64,000 nt of DNA from Macrostomum hystrix (GCA_950097015.1 CATNEN010000032.1:2022501-2086500), one strand, 5' to 3'. Shown: positions 52,401-64,000, numbered from the stretch's first letter. Notes: generated by a model from the letters alone, not told the origin. A program made the numbers and translations.

Positions 52401-55400
52401 TTTTGATTCAACAAGAATTTGAATTCTCACTAAATACAAAAATAGTCAGTCTGAGACATCCAGTCTGTACACCCAGAGCCCCATTGGGGCAAAATTACAC
52501 AAGTAACTTACATTTGATACAACTCAGCTTAACGCTACTGAGGTACATGTGAAAACTATCCCCTCAGCAGTAAAAAACCAGTGTCTCCCCGGCTGCAGAG
52601 AACTAATTCCCCCCAGCAGCAGAGAACTAATTCCCCCCCCAGCAGCAAAGAACTAATTCCCCCCCAGCAGCAGAGAACTAATTCCCACCCAGCAGCAGAG
52701 AACTAATTCCCCCCAGCAGCAGAGAACTAATTCCCCCCCCAGCAGCAGAGAACTAATTCCCACCCAGCAGCAGAGAACTATTTCCCACCCAGCAGCAGAG
52801 AACTAATTTTCACCCAGCAGCAGAGAACTAATTTTCACCCAGCAGCAGAGAACTAATTCCCCCCAGCAGCAGAGAACTAATTCCCCCCCCAGCAGCAGAG
52901 AACTAATTCCCACCCAGCAGCAGAGAACTAATTCCCCCCAGCAGCAAAGAACTAATTCCCCCCCAGCAGCAGAGAACTAATTCCCACCCAGCAGCAGAGA
53001 ACTAATTCCCCCCAGCAGCAGAGAACTAATTCCCCCCAGCAGCAGAAAACTAATTTTCACCCAGCAGAAGAGAACTAATTCCCCCCCAGCAGCAGAGAAC
53101 TAATTCCCCCCAGCAGCAGAGAACTAATTCCCCCCAGCAGCAGAGAACTAATCCCCCCCAGCAGCAAAGAACTAATTCCCCCCAGCAGCAGAGAACTAAT
53201 TCCTCCCAGCAGCAGAGAACTAATTCCCCCCAGCAGCAGAGAACTAATTTTCACCCAGCAGCAGAGAACTAATTCCCCCCAGCAGCAGAGAACCAATTCC
53301 CCCCAGCAGCAAAGAACTAATTCCCCCCAGCAGCAGAGAACTAATCCCCCCCCAGCAGCAAAGAACTAATCCCCCCCCAGCAGCAGAGAACTAATTCCCC
53401 CCCAGCAGCAGAGAACTAATTCCCCCCCAGCAGCAGAGAACTAATTCCCATCCAGCAGCAGAGAACTAATTTTCACCCAGCAGCAGAGAACTAATTCCCC
53501 CCCAGCAGCAGAGAACTAATTCCCCCCAGTAGCAGAGAACCAATTCCCCCCAGCAGCAGAGAACTAATTCCCCCCAGCAGCAGAAAACTAATTTTCACCC
53601 AGCAGAAGAGAACTAATTCCCCCCCAGCAGCAGAGAACTAATTCCCCCCAGTAGCAGAGAACTAATTCCCCCCAGCAGCAGAGAACTAATTCCCCCCAGC
53701 AGCAGAAAACTAATTTTCACCCAGCAGAAGAGAACTAATTCCCCCCCAGCAGCAGAGAACTAATTCCCCCCAGCAGCAGAGAACTAATCCCCCCCCAGCA
53801 GCAAAGAACTAATCCCCCCCCAGCAGCAGAGAACTAATTCCTCCCAGCAGCAGAGAACTAATTCCCCCCAGCAGCAGAGTACTAATTCCCACCCAGCAGC
53901 AGAGAACTAATTCCCCCCCAGCAGCAGAGAACTAATTCCCCCCCAGCAGCAGAGAACTAATTCCCATCCAGCAGCAGAGAACTAATTTTCACCCAGCAGC
54001 AGAGAACTAATTCCCCCCCAGCAGCAGAGAACTAATTCCCCCCAGTAGCAGAGAACCAATTCCCCCCAGCAGCAGAGAACTAATTCCCCCCAGCAGCAGA
54101 AAACTAATTTTCACCCAGCAGAAGAGAACTAATTCCCCCCCAGCAGCAGAGAACTAATTCCCCCCAGTAGCAAAGAACTAATTCCCCCCAGCAGCAGAGA
54201 ACTAATTCCCCCCAGCAGCAGAAAACTAATTTTCACCCAGCAGAAGAGAACTAATTCCCCCCCAGCAGCAGAGAACTAATTCCCACCCAGCAGCAGAGAA
54301 CTAATTCCCCCCCAGCAGCAGAGAACTAATTCCCCCCCAGCAGCAGAGAACTAATTCCCACCCAGCAGCAGAGTACTAATTCCCACCCAGCAGCAGAGAA
54401 CTAATTCCCCCCCAGCAGCAGAGAACTAATTCCCCCCCAGCAGCAGAGAACTAATTCCCCCCCAGCAGCAGAGTACTAATTCCTCCCAGCAGCAGAGAAC
54501 TAATTCCCCCCCAGCAGCAGAGTACTAATTCCCACCCAGCAGCAGAGAACTAATTCCCCCCCAGCAGCACAGAACTAATTCCCCCCCAGCAGCAGAGAAC
54601 TAATTCCCCCCCAGCAGCAGAGAACTAATTCCCCCCCAGCAGCAGAGAACTAATTCCCCCCCAGCAGCAGAGTACTAATTCCTCCCAGCAGCAGAGAACT
54701 AATTCCCCCCCAGCAGCAGAGTACTAATTCCCACCCAGCAGCAGAGAACTAATTCCCCCCCAGCAGCACAGAACTAATTCCCCCCCAGCAGCAGAGAACT
54801 AATTCCCCCCCAGCAGCAGAGAACTAATTCCCCCCAGCAGCAGAGAACTAATTCCCCCCAGCAGCAGAGAACTAATTCCCCCCCAGCAGCAGAGAACTAA
54901 TTCCCCCCAGCAGCAGAGAACTAATTCCCCCCAGCAGCAGAAAACTAATTTTCACCCAGCAGAAGAGAACTAATTCCCCCCCAGCAGCAGAGAACTAATT
55001 CCCACCCAGCAGCAGAGAACTAATTCCCCCCCAGCAGCAGAGAACTAATTCCCACCCAGCAGCAGAGTACTAATTCCCACCCAGCAGCAGAGTACTAATT
55101 CCCACCCAGCAGCAGAGAACTAATTCCCCCCCAGCAGCACAGAACTAATTCCCCCCCAGCAGCAGAGAACTAATTCCCCCCCAGCAGCAGAGAACTAATT
55201 CCCCCCCAGCAGCAGAGTACTAATTCCCACCCAGCAGCAGAGAACTAATTCCCACCCAGCAGCAGAGAACTAATTCCCCCCCAGCAGCACAGAACTAATT
55301 CCCCCCCAGCAGCAGAGAACTAATTCCCCCCCAGCAGCAGAGAACTAATTCCCCCCCAGCAGCAGAGTACTAATTCCCACCCAGCAGCAGAAAACTAATT

Positions 55401-58400
55401 CCCCCCCAGCAGCACAGAACTAATTCCCCCCCAGCAGCAGAGAACTAATTCCCCCCCCAGCAGCAGAGAACTAATTCCCATCCAGCAGCAGAGAACTAAT
55501 TTTCACCCAGCAGCAGAGAACTAATTCCCCCCCAGCAGCAGAGAACTAATTCCCCCCAGTAGCAGAGAACCAATTCCCCCCAGCAGCAGAGAACTAATTC
55601 CCCCCAGCAGCAGAAAACTAATTTTCACCCAGCAGAAGAGAACTAATTCCCCCCCAGCAGCAGAGAACTAATTCCCACCCAGCAGCAGAGAACTAATTCC
55701 CCCCCAGCAGCAGAGTACTAATTCCCACCCAGCAGCAGAGAACTAATCCCCCCCCAGCAGCAGAGAACTAATTCCCATCCAGCAGCAGAGAACTAATTTT
55801 CACCCAGCAGCAGAGAACTAATTCCCCCCCAGCAGCAGAGAACTAATTCCCCCCAGCAGCAGAGAACTAATTCCCCCCAGCAGCAAAGAACTAATTCCCC
55901 CCAGCAGCAGAGAACTAATTCCCCCCAGCAGCAGAGAACTAATCCCCCCCAGCAGCAAAGAACTAATCCCCCCCAGCAGCAGAGAACTAATTCCTCCCAG
56001 CAGCAGAGAACTAATTCCCCCCCAGCAGCAGAGTACTAATTCCTCCCAGCAGCAGAGTACTAATTCCCACCCAGCAGCAGAGAACTAATCCCCCCCAGCA
56101 GCAAAGAACTAATTCCCATCCAGCAGCAGAGAACTAATTTTCACCCAGCAGCAGAGAACTAATTCCCCCCCAGCAGCAGAGAACTAATTCCCCCCAGCAG
56201 CAGAGAACTAATTCCCCCCAGCAGCAAAGAACTAATTCCCCCCAGCAGCAGAGAACTAATTCCCCCCAGCAGCAGAAAACTAATTTTCACCCAGCAGAAG
56301 AGAACTAATTCCCCCCCAGCAGCAGAGAACTAATTCCCACCCAGCAGCAGAGAACTAATTCCCCCCCAGCAGCAGAGAACTAATTCCCCCCCAGCAGCAG
56401 AGTACTAATTCCCACCCAGCAGCAGAGAACTAATTCCCACCCAGCAGCAGAGAACTAATTCCCCCCCAGCAGCACAGAACTAATTCCCCCCCAGCAGCAG
56501 AGAACTAATTCCCACCCAGCAGCAGAGAACTAATTCCCCCCCAGCAGCAGAGAACTAATTCCCCCCCAGCAGCAGAGTACTAATTCCCACCCAGCAGCAG
56601 AAAACTAATTCCCCCCCAGCAGCACAGAACTAATTCCCCCCCAGCAGCAGAGAACTAATTCCCCCCCCAGCAGCAGAGAACTAATTCCCATCCAGCAGCA
56701 GAGAACTAATTTTCACCCAGCAGCAGAGAACTAATTCCCCCCAGCAGCAGAAAACTAATTTTCACCCAGCAGAAGAGAACTAATTCCCCCCCAGCAGCAG
56801 AGAACTAATTCCCACCCAGCAGCAGAGAACTAATTCCCCCCCAGCAGCAGAGTACTAATTCCCACCCAGCAGCAGAGAACTAATTCCCATCCAGCAGCAG
56901 AGAACTAATTTTCACCCAGCAGCAGAGAACTAATTTTCACCCAGCAGCAGAGAACTAATTTTCACCCAGCAGCAGAGAACTAATTCCCCCCAGCAGCAGA
57001 GAACTAATTCCCCCCAGTAGCAGAGAACCAATTCCCCCCAGCAGCAGAGAACTAATTCCCCCCAGCAGCAGAAAACTAATTTTCACCCAGCAGAAGAGAA
57101 CTAATTCCCCCCCAGCAGCAGAGAACTAATTCCCACCCAGCAGCAGAGAACTAATTCCCCCCCAGCAGCAGAGTACTAATTCCCACCCAGCAGCAGAGAA
57201 CTAATCCCCCCCAGCAGCAAAGAACTAATTCCCATCCAGCAGCAGAGAACTAATTTTCACCCAGCAGCAGAGAACTAATTTTCACCCAGCAGCAGAGAAC
57301 TAATTTTCACCCAGCAGCAGAGAACTAATTCCCCCCAGCAGCAGAGAACTAATTCCCCCCAGTAGCAGAGAACCAATTCCCCCCAGCAGCAGAGAACTAA
57401 TTCCCCCCAGCAGCAGAAAACTAATTTTCACCCAGCAGAAGAGAACTAATTCCCCCCCAGCAGCAGAGAACTAATTCCCACCCAGCAGCAGAGAACTAAT
57501 TCCCCCCCAGCAGCAGAGTACTAATTCCCACCCAGCAGCAGAGAACTAATCCCCCCCCAGCAGCAGAGAACTAATTCCCATCCAGCAGCAGAGAACTAAT
57601 TTTCACCCAGCAGCAGAGAACTAATTCCCCCCCAGCAGCAGAGAACTAATTCCCCCCAGCAGCAGAGAACTAATTCCCCCCAGCAGCAAAGAACTAATTC
57701 CCCCCAGCAGCAGAGAACTAATTCCCCCCAGCAGCAGAGAACTAATCCCCCCCAGCAGCAAAGAACTAATCCCCCCCAGCAGCAGAGAACTAATTCCTCC
57801 CAGCAGCAGAGAACTAATTCCCCCCCAGCAGCAGAGTACTAATTCCCACCCAGCAGCAGAGAACTAATCCCCCCCAGCAGCAAAGAACTAATTCCCATCC
57901 AGCAGCAGAGAACTAATTTTCACCCAGCAGCAGAGAACTAATTCCCCCCCAGCAGCAGAGAACTAATTCCCCCCAGCAGCAGAGAACTAATTCCCCCCAG
58001 CAGCAAAGAACTAATTCCCCCCAGCAGCAGAGAACTAATTCCCCCCAGCAGCAGAGAACTAATCCCCCCCCCAGCAGCAAAGAACTAATCCCCCCCAGCA
58101 GCAGAGAACTAATTCCTCCCAGCAGCAGAGAACTAATTCCCCCCAGCAGTAAATAACCATTATTAACCGTTCAACATATTTAAAGACTTTAAAACGCATT
58201 AAGAAAAGTGTTAATTATTGGACACTTTTAGAAAACTTTTAGACACATTTGAAAAATTGTTTTAAACACTTATAAACATGTCTAGAAAGCTGGTAAACAC
58301 AATTGAAAAACTTTTAAAACATTTAAACATTTAACATGTAAACATTTAACTGTTAAAACCTGGTAAAAACATTTAGAAAACGGTTAAACATATTTAGAAT

Positions 58401-61400
58401 ACTGGTAAACACTTTTAGAAAACTGATAAACACGTTTAGAAAACTGTTAAGCACATTTGAAAAACTGTTAAACACATTTAGAAAACGATTAAACATATTT
58501 ATAAAACGGTTAAACACATTTAGAAAACTGTTGGACACATTAAAAAACTGTTGGGCACATTAAAAAACTGTTGGACACATAAATGCACATTTTACCTATT
58601 CAAATCAAACACACACACGGGTGAGAAAAGCTGTGATGTAATCTAGTTATAAATTTGCACTGACCGTCTCGCCAGTGGGGTTGACACAGCTATGTACATT
58701 TGACACAGTGGAATTCTTATCAGTGTACTCACTTTTAACGAAACTGGCCCTGATGCAATCATTAATATTGGCAGTGGTATGCACGTTGACAAAACTGGCT
58801 CTGATTGAATGCATTAAAAATCCTATCTAAAACAATTTTTCGAATATTTAATCCCCTTAGCAATGAAGTTAAGCTTAATAAAAATACGTGTATAATTGTC
58901 CCCATATTTGGCATCTTTTGGTGAAGAAATGGTGAAAATCGGTTGAGCCGTTCGGGAGAAAATCAATTACAAGCAAGTATTTAAAGTGTTTGTACCTGTC
59001 AGGATCAGCCTTAATATAATATAACGCAAGTATATTCAATTCACTGCCCAGGACCTGATGGACCTGCACGAGCTCGGCCGCTTTCTCGACCTGCCCTGCC
59101 TGACGAGAGCCAGCGAGGACCTGCTAGTGGAGTCGCTGGGCCCAGAGACCCTCGTGCCCGTGCTGGACTGGGCTGGCGCCGGCTCGGGCTCAGCCTGGGT
59201 GCACCGACAGGCGCGGCTGTTCCTTCGCGAAGAGTTCGCCTCCTTGGCCTCCCAGGCGCCCCGGGTGCTGACCCAGCTGAGTCGCCGAGAGCTCCTGGCT
59301 GCTCTGCGCTGCGACTTCCTTCAGGCCGCCGAATCCGATGTGCTGGCAGTGCTGATCGCCTGGGGCGAGGCGCAACTTGCTGCCAGAGCTGCTGAGGCCG
59401 CCGCTGCTGGTGAGTCAGTGCCTGTTGATGCAGTCTGTTGCAGTGGGTCAATGTGAGTCAGTGCCTGTTGATGCAGTCTGTTGCAGTTGTTGGTCAATGT
59501 GAGTCAGTGCCTGTTGATGCAGTCTGTTGCAGTGGGTCAATGTGAGTCAGTGCCTGTTGATGCAGTCTGTTGCAGTTGTTGGTCAATGTGAGTCAGTGCC
59601 TGTTGATGCAGTCTGTTGCAGTTGTTGGTCAATGTGAGTCAGGGCCTGTTGATGCAGTCTGTTGCAGTTGTTGGTCAATGTGAGTCAGTGCCTGTTGATG
59701 CAGTCTGTTGCAGTTGTTGGTCAATGTGAGTCAGTGCCTGTTGATGCAGTCTGTTGCAGTTGTTGGTCAATGTGAGTCAGTACCTGTTGATGCAGTCTGT
59801 TGCAGTTGTTGGTCAATGTGAGTCAGGGCCTGTTGATGCAGTCTGTTGCAGTTGTTGGTCAATGTGAGTCAGTGCCTGTTGATGCAGTCTGTTGCAGTTG
59901 TTGGTCAATGTGAGTCAGGGCCTGTTGATGCAGTCTGTTGCAGTTGTTGGTCAATGTGAGTCAGTGCCTGTTGATGCAGTCTGTTGCAGTTGTTGGTCAA
60001 TGTGAGTCAGTGCCTGTTGATGCAGTCTGTTGCAGTTGTTGGTCAATGTGAGTCAGTGCCTGTTGATGCAGTCTGTTGCAGTTGTTGGTCAATGTGAGTC
60101 AGGGCCTGTTGATGCAGTCTGTTGCAGTTGTTGGTCAATGTGAGTCAGTGCCTGTTGATGCAGTCTGTTGCAGTTGTTGGTCAATGTGAGTCAGTGCCTG
60201 TTGATGCAGTCTGTTGCAGTTGTTGGTCAAATGTGAGTCAGTGCCTGTTGATGCAGTCTGTTGCAGTTGTTGGTCAAATGTGAGTCAGGGCCTGTTGATG
60301 CAGTCTGTTGCAGTTGTTGGTCAATGTGAGTCAGTGCCTGTTGATGCAGTCTGTTGCAGTTGTTGGTCAATGTGAGTCAGGGCCTGTTGATGCAGTCTGT
60401 TGCAGTGGGTCAATGTGAGTCAGGGCCTCTCTAGATTGTATTTTTCCTATTGCTTTTTTGCAAAGAAAAAAGTTTATTTTGTTAGACTATTTAAATGTTC
60501 CTCTGCTATCTGTTTTTCCTCATTTTCCTCTGTTTTGCTATTTTCCTCTGTTTTTTTAGTGCACAGAAATCTTAGCAACCCGCCTTGTTTGTAACTGCGG
60601 TGCACTTTTATTCCCGTAAAACCGCTGTAAAATAGTTCTGGCCCCATCTAACTGATCTGACCCCATCAATAAAGTCAGCAGAAATTGCAAAAGCAGCAGA
60701 GGATTCGGGTGCCTACAATGCCTATTTATTATCTGCAAGTGCAGCAGTGCATAAACAGTGCTGTTAAAAGGTGTCTGGAGTGGAATCAGGTTTTCCTGGG
60801 TGCAGCATCCTTCATGCAGTAGTATGAGGGGCTAGTATTAACCCTCATAGTGGCGCCATTTGCAGATTTTTTAATCGATGTACTCTTGAATGACTGGATG
60901 GAATGACAATAGAGAAGCTATCGTTGCGGTTCAGTCTCTCTGGCTCTGAGAAAAGAAAGCGAACTCTTATGAGTGAATGAATTCTTAATTACGGTCGGGG
61001 ACTGGAAACTATATAGAAAGCTTGTTGTGCATGAAAGGCGGGAGATTAATTAACACTGCTAGCCTATGGCAGAATTCCTATAGCTGGTGCAACTGTCAGG
61101 ATAGTTTTGTCTGGTTAATGCCATTATTTGAGACAAATTGCTGGTCTGGAGCCTAATTAGCTCCTAGATTGGGCCAGCTATGTTCACTCGGTTTGAAACA
61201 ACTAGGAGACAGGCTTTTGAACCTAAAGTGCGCATAAGTTACTTTTCTCTATTTAGTCAGCCGGCTTCTTCAAATGTAGAAAGGAAGCTTTGAAGGGAAG
61301 TTATTAGGCCATTTGCAGCCGGTTCCAACCCCTGTCACTCCACTTCCCCACCCCTGTCACTCAACTTCCTAAGCCCTGTCACTCCACTTCCCAACCCCTG

Positions 61401-62651
61401 TCACTCCACTTCCCAACCCCTGTCACTCCACTTCCTAAGCCCTGTCACTCCACTTCCCAACCCCTGTCACTCCACTTCCTAAGCCCTGTCACTCCAGTTC
61501 TCAACCCCTGTCACTCCACTTCCCTACCCCTGTCACTCCACTTCCTAAGCCTTGTCACTCCACTTCCCAACCCCTGTCACTCCACTTCCCAACCCCTGTC
61601 ACTCCACTTCCTAAGCCCTGTCAATCCTCTTCCTAAGCCCTGTCACTCCACTTCCCAACCCCTGTCACTCCACTTCCTAAGCCCTGTCACTCCACTTCTG
61701 TCACCCAGCTTTTTTTTCCGTATCTTCTCTGCTTATTAAAGTGATAATCTAGCGATGCAGTAGTTGCCGTGCTGCCCCTGCAATCTGCATGCGTCTCCCA
61801 AAAAAGGCAGCTTGAAGCCGCTTCATACCCCGCTCCGCTCTCTAACAGATTGTCCACCGGCAGCCAATGTCCCGGCCAGCTCGTCTCGCAAAACGGCCGT
61901 CGGTTCGATTCTCAATGGCGGCAGGCAGCCGAAGCGCCTACTGGGCAGTGCTCACTCATCAAACTCATATTCGTCAGCTGCTGCTGCTGCTTCATTGGCC
62001 GATCATCTGCCCGCCGTACTGGGTGATCTGGTGCCGCAGGGTCTGCGCTCCGAGCATCTGCTCTGTCCGGACAGTCTGCAGGAGGCGATTCGACGACGCC
62101 TGCTGCCCCAGGATGCCTCGCTGTCGCACCCGGCCGCCTGGCTGTGTCACAGCTCCTCGGCTGCCAACGGTGTCGTCTGCTATCGTCATCCGAGGCTCTA
62201 CTCGCCACACCTGGAAGAGATCCGCTCGGTGCTGAGCGATCGGGTGCGCGACTCCACCCTGTTGCAGTGCCCGCCGGAGCCGCCGCGACGACCGCCGACT
62301 GCGACTGTGGCCGCTGGCGGAGTTGGCGCTGGCGCCGCTTCGCCGGACGCGATGGCGACGGCGGCCGCCTCGGCCGGCCTCTGGGGCGGGCACGCCGGCG
62401 GGCCGGATCTGGTGGCCACCCTGCCGCCCGGCTGTTCGCCTATCGACGCGGCTACCGCGGCCAGCCTGAGGCGTCGGGTTCACGAGCTGCTGACTAGCGG
62501 CCTCTTCGTGCGGGCCGGCCTTCTGCCCGCGGCCGATCGGGCTGCCCTGCACCGTCAGGCGCAGCTGTGGGCTGTGCGAGAGATCGGCCTGCCTGACTCG
62601 GCTGCCGCCCTGCTGCCTGGCCGCCTGCCCGACGTGGCATTTCACGCCTGA
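49444..62651 (+). CDS. BTBD7: BTBD7 homolog (double BTB/POZ protein)
   Basis: Four exons, 49444-50017, 50808-51331, 59052-59409 and 61849-62651, with phases 1, 0, 1; 2259 nt, 752 aa. MGAAAS at the start is an N-myristoylation-type motif, as in vertebrate BTBD7. Then: a basic stretch (RRVAWLRRR), the family-specific DWSSADLRVLLDEFEAL, BTB1 from about 140 (AFPVHRAVLAARSGFFARLF), BTB2 from about 253 (FADCALVFEAAE, ELPCHRALLACRSPFFAGI), a BACK-like region (LDWAGAGSGSAWVHRQARLF, ALRCDFLQAAESDVLAVLIAWGE) and the family C-terminal block ending LPDSAAALLPGRLPD. The long disordered C-terminal tail of vertebrate BTBD7 is absent. Vertebrate BTBD7 promotes epithelial remodelling and branching; the role here is unknown. 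Introns are 0.8, 7.7 and 2.4 kb, mostly minisatellite. Confidence 0.9.
50077..50407 (-). mobile_element. SINE family 1, copy C, in BTBD7 intron 1
   Basis: Best-preserved copy. Read on the minus strand, the head has an A-box-like gtggcagagcgtctaacgcg and a B-box-like gagctctattccc. The body includes ccctcaagggcgtaaattgc (complement), and the tail ends in (att)n near 50077. Orientation is opposite to BTBD7. It separates one repeat-like word next to the donor (agtcagtgacc) from the main 30-bp array. Confidence 0.9.
50412..50762. repeat. 30-bp minisatellite in BTBD7 intron 1
   Basis: About 11 units of 30 bp containing ggattcagtcagtgaccatc followed by tctgaccaca or tctgacccca. A diverged unit (gatttagtcagtgacc) lies next to the exon 1 donor at about 50038, so the array may have once reached the donor before the SINE inserted. 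Confidence 0.93.
51332..52163. repeat. 42-bp minisatellite starting at the BTBD7 exon 2 donor
   Basis: About 20 copies of a 42-bp unit containing cctgttccacagtggcgtag and gtgttattcagattggttta. The first unit begins at the first base of the intron (CAG|gttggtttcgggttacc). Later units have cag|attgg at the corresponding place, so the GT of the donor exists only in the first unit. As 42 is a multiple of three, one frame is open for over 270 codons; it is not the BTBD7 frame. Confidence 0.95.
52164..52590. other. Unique intron sequence between two arrays
   Basis: AT-rich spacer in BTBD7 intron 2. No exon-like segment consistent with the phase-0 joint was found. Confidence 0.6.
52591..58150. repeat. 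5.5-kb 23-25 bp minisatellite in BTBD7 intron 2
   Basis: Roughly 230 copies of a unit with the core cagcagcagagaactaattc followed by a C-run of variable length (4-8). Diagnostic variants (attttcaccc, cagcagaagagaac, gagtactaat, cagtagcagagaacc, cagcagcacagaac, atcccccccagcagcaaag) occur in repeated order over blocks of 100-600 bp, for example near 53500, 54000, 55550, 57000 and 57360. This indicates successive segmental amplifications. The minus strand carries (CTG)2-rich units, and no branch-point or exon is visible inside. Confidence 0.96.
58190..58580. repeat. AT-rich 20-23 bp degenerate repeat
   Basis: Diverged tandem units of the type aaactgttaaacacatttag in BTBD7 intron 2, immediately after the large array. 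Units at 58515-58580 (aaaaactgttggacacatt) are the most alike. Confidence 0.85.
58581..59051. other. 3' end of BTBD7 intron 2
   Basis: AT-rich unique sequence ending in the acceptor tcactgcccag at 59051. A partly repeated phrase (acaaaactggctctgat and acgaaactggccctgat, 58738-58812) is the only structure noted. Confidence 0.6.
59410..60425. repeat. 46-bp minisatellite repeating the BTBD7 exon 3 donor
   Basis: About 22 copies of a 43-46 bp unit beginning gtgagtcagtgcctgttgat and ending gttgttggtcaat (46 bp) or gtgggtcaat (43 bp). The first unit begins exactly at the splice donor (GCTG|gtgagtcag), so every unit carries a perfect GTGAGT donor hexamer. Short 43-bp units occur at both ends of the array; internal units are 46 bp. 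Confidence 0.95.
60426..61320. other. Unique sequence in BTBD7 intron 3
   Basis: No exon, SINE of family 1 or array recognised. AT-rich with a pyrimidine-rich stretch at 60500-60560. Confidence 0.55.
61325..61705. repeat. 22-23 bp minisatellite near BTBD7 exon 4
   Basis: About 17 units of ccctgtcactccacttcc followed by caac, taag or cacc. The array is pyrimidine-rich on the plus strand and ends about 140 bp before the exon 4 acceptor. Confidence 0.93.
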
Positions 62652-64000
62652 CGGATGGCGAGGCGTACTGATTAGATGGCGTAGTCATAGTTGCTCCCGC
62701 CGTTTACCCGACTTCTGTCTGACGAACAGATTCTCAGTGCGCACGCGTCTAGTGCTTGATCTGTGGGTTTTTTGTCTCTGATTTTTTTCATTAGTATTTT
62801 TTTTGTTTCTGTGAGTGTATAGATCAATGATCTATGTTATCACCGTATCAAATCCTGCGTCTTTTTTGTTCCCTCTATATACTTTTTTCGACAAGCACGT
62901 ACGTTCTCAGTTTTTATTTATTTCCTGTAAATATTCTCAGAAAGAGGGCGCCTTGGGTGACGCCTTTCAATGGGACCAAAGAATTGGAGTACGCAAACTT
63001 TTAAAATGAAGTTTTACATTTTCTTTCAGGCCTACCGCTTGTCCAGTTTGTTAATCCCTGATCCTATTCCCAGCTTTCAGCTGCCATTAATCCAAACGTC
63101 AGGCTTGCTTTCACTGCTTTGTTGCAAATCATTAATCTCAAATGTACACCCACCCAGTCCCCCATTCAATCCCAATGTACACCCACCCAGTCCCCCAGTC
63201 ACTCCCAATGTACACCCACCCAGTCCCCCATTCAATCCCAATGTACACCCACCCAGTCCCCTAGTCAATTCCAATGTACACCCACCCAGACCTATTCAAT
63301 TCCAATGTACACCCACCCAGACCTATTCAATCCCAATGTACACCCACCCAGACCTATTCAATCCCAATGTACACCCACCAAAAGTCCAGACTTCCAGTCA
63401 AGTTTACTAACAACCATATCAATGTTGTTACTATTTATACTATTTACTTTGTTAAGCGCCGTCGCAGTGTTTTCTCTAAACTGTTAAATTTTTTCCTACT
63501 TTTTTTCTTCCTCTGTGTAGCGAGTTTTAGAAATCTATTTACTCTTTTGCAGCATTGATTTACTAGAGGAACATAATTTGTAGTCATGTAAAGGTATGTT
63601 TCTCTGCTAAATATGCCAAACGACACTATTAATGGGACTTTCATGATTAAAATAAACAACTTATTATGAGTACAGTTGAGTAGCAAATGCGTCACAAAAC
63701 ATATACTCGCTATGATTAAATCTGAGGAATCTGCTAGAACTATCTACAGTATGCGACCCACTGCTCTCTGTTGCTGATTTCTACGCTGTAGTCAAAACTG
63801 CCTTCTAGTGCGTGCAAATCACTGCTTTGCAATGCTCATGCTGCTGCTATTTGGAAGCTATTGTTATAAAAGCTGAAAACCGCTTCAAGAAGATTGTTCT
63901 GAAAGGACTTTTTCATAGAGAAATTCTTTCTGTCGAGTTGTTGAAGCTATTTGTTAGTTTTAAGCTTTACCCGATAAATTTTGTTGACTAATTTAGCGAT
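62652..64000. other. BTBD7 3' flank and intergenic sequence
   Basis: AT- and T-rich sequence after the BTBD7 stop. Aside from the 33-bp array there are no genes I can support. An aataaa is present near 63650 but is 1 kb from the stop. Confidence 0.55.
63138..63378. repeat. 30-33 bp minisatellite
   Basis: About seven units: four of 33 bp with aatgtacacccacccagtcc, then three of about 30 bp with cccagacctattcaa. The unit type changes in the middle of the array. Three plus-strand frames are open through it because of the period. Confidence 0.93.

Noticed and set aside
52591-58150. CRISPR-like regular repeat spacing in the long arrays
   Set aside because: Units are adjacent without unique spacers, and the genome is eukaryotic.
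61912-62688. Minus-strand frames up to 217 codons over BTBD7 exon 4
   Set aside because: Antisense of a GC-rich coding exon with no domain signature.

Overview
The window is eukaryotic nuclear DNA. Genes have GT-AG introns, GC-rich exons in AT-rich surroundings, TATA-type promoters and AATAAA signals. They lie among tRNA-derived SINEs, LTR retrotransposons, foldback elements and very long minisatellites. The best clue to the organism is a three-exon gene at 6131-7458 (minus). It joins an EF-hand pair to an LC8-type dynein-light-chain domain, the layout of the flatworm tegument-allergen-like (TAL) calcium-binding proteins. With the fibrinogen-related, C-type lectin and thioester genes, this points to a lophotrochozoan, most likely a platyhelminth; I cannot name the species.

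Layout. 1-4.6 kb: four unrelated minisatellites. 4.6-5.7 kb: SINE remnants. 6.1-7.5 kb: TAL-type gene (-). 8.46-9.86 kb: single-exon PLP aminotransferase (+). 11.87-18.67 kb: 15-exon thioester/alpha-2-macroglobulin-family gene (+), 1515 aa. 19.6-20.0 kb: LINE reverse-transcriptase remnant. 21-37 kb: a cluster of secreted recognition-type genes: three single-exon PAN-like/C-type lectin paralogs, two fibrinogen-domain genes with a PAN-like exon, one PAN-like gene with no fibrinogen domain, and one ZIP metal transporter between them. 37.7-41.5 kb: the 3' three quarters of a TMEM231 (ciliary transition zone) gene (-), with a duplicated terminal exon, a 37-bp minisatellite and a solo LTR in its last intron. 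41.6-46.8 kb: an internally deleted Ty3/Gypsy element with nearly identical LTRs. 46.8-49.4 kb: AT-rich, non-coding, with a second foldback element. 49.4-62.65 kb: a four-exon BTBD7 homolog (+) whose introns are largely minisatellite. 62.65-64 kb: non-coding.

Joint function. The thioester protein, lectins and fibrinogen-domain proteins are all predicted to be secreted and belong to families used in invertebrate innate recognition and opsonisation. Their proximity, the common phase-1 exon joints of the PAN/fibrinogen genes and the patchwork identity among lectin paralogs suggest a locus that evolves by module exchange and gene conversion. TMEM231 and BTBD7 are housekeeping-type genes whose introns have been invaded or expanded. 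In BTBD7 introns 2 and 3 the minisatellite starts exactly at the 5' splice site, and in intron 3 the donor sequence is repeated about 22 times. This is the most unusual structure in the window.

All exon borders were read by eye from splice motifs and phase consistency. No transcript data or database search was available. Family names rest on recognised motifs.
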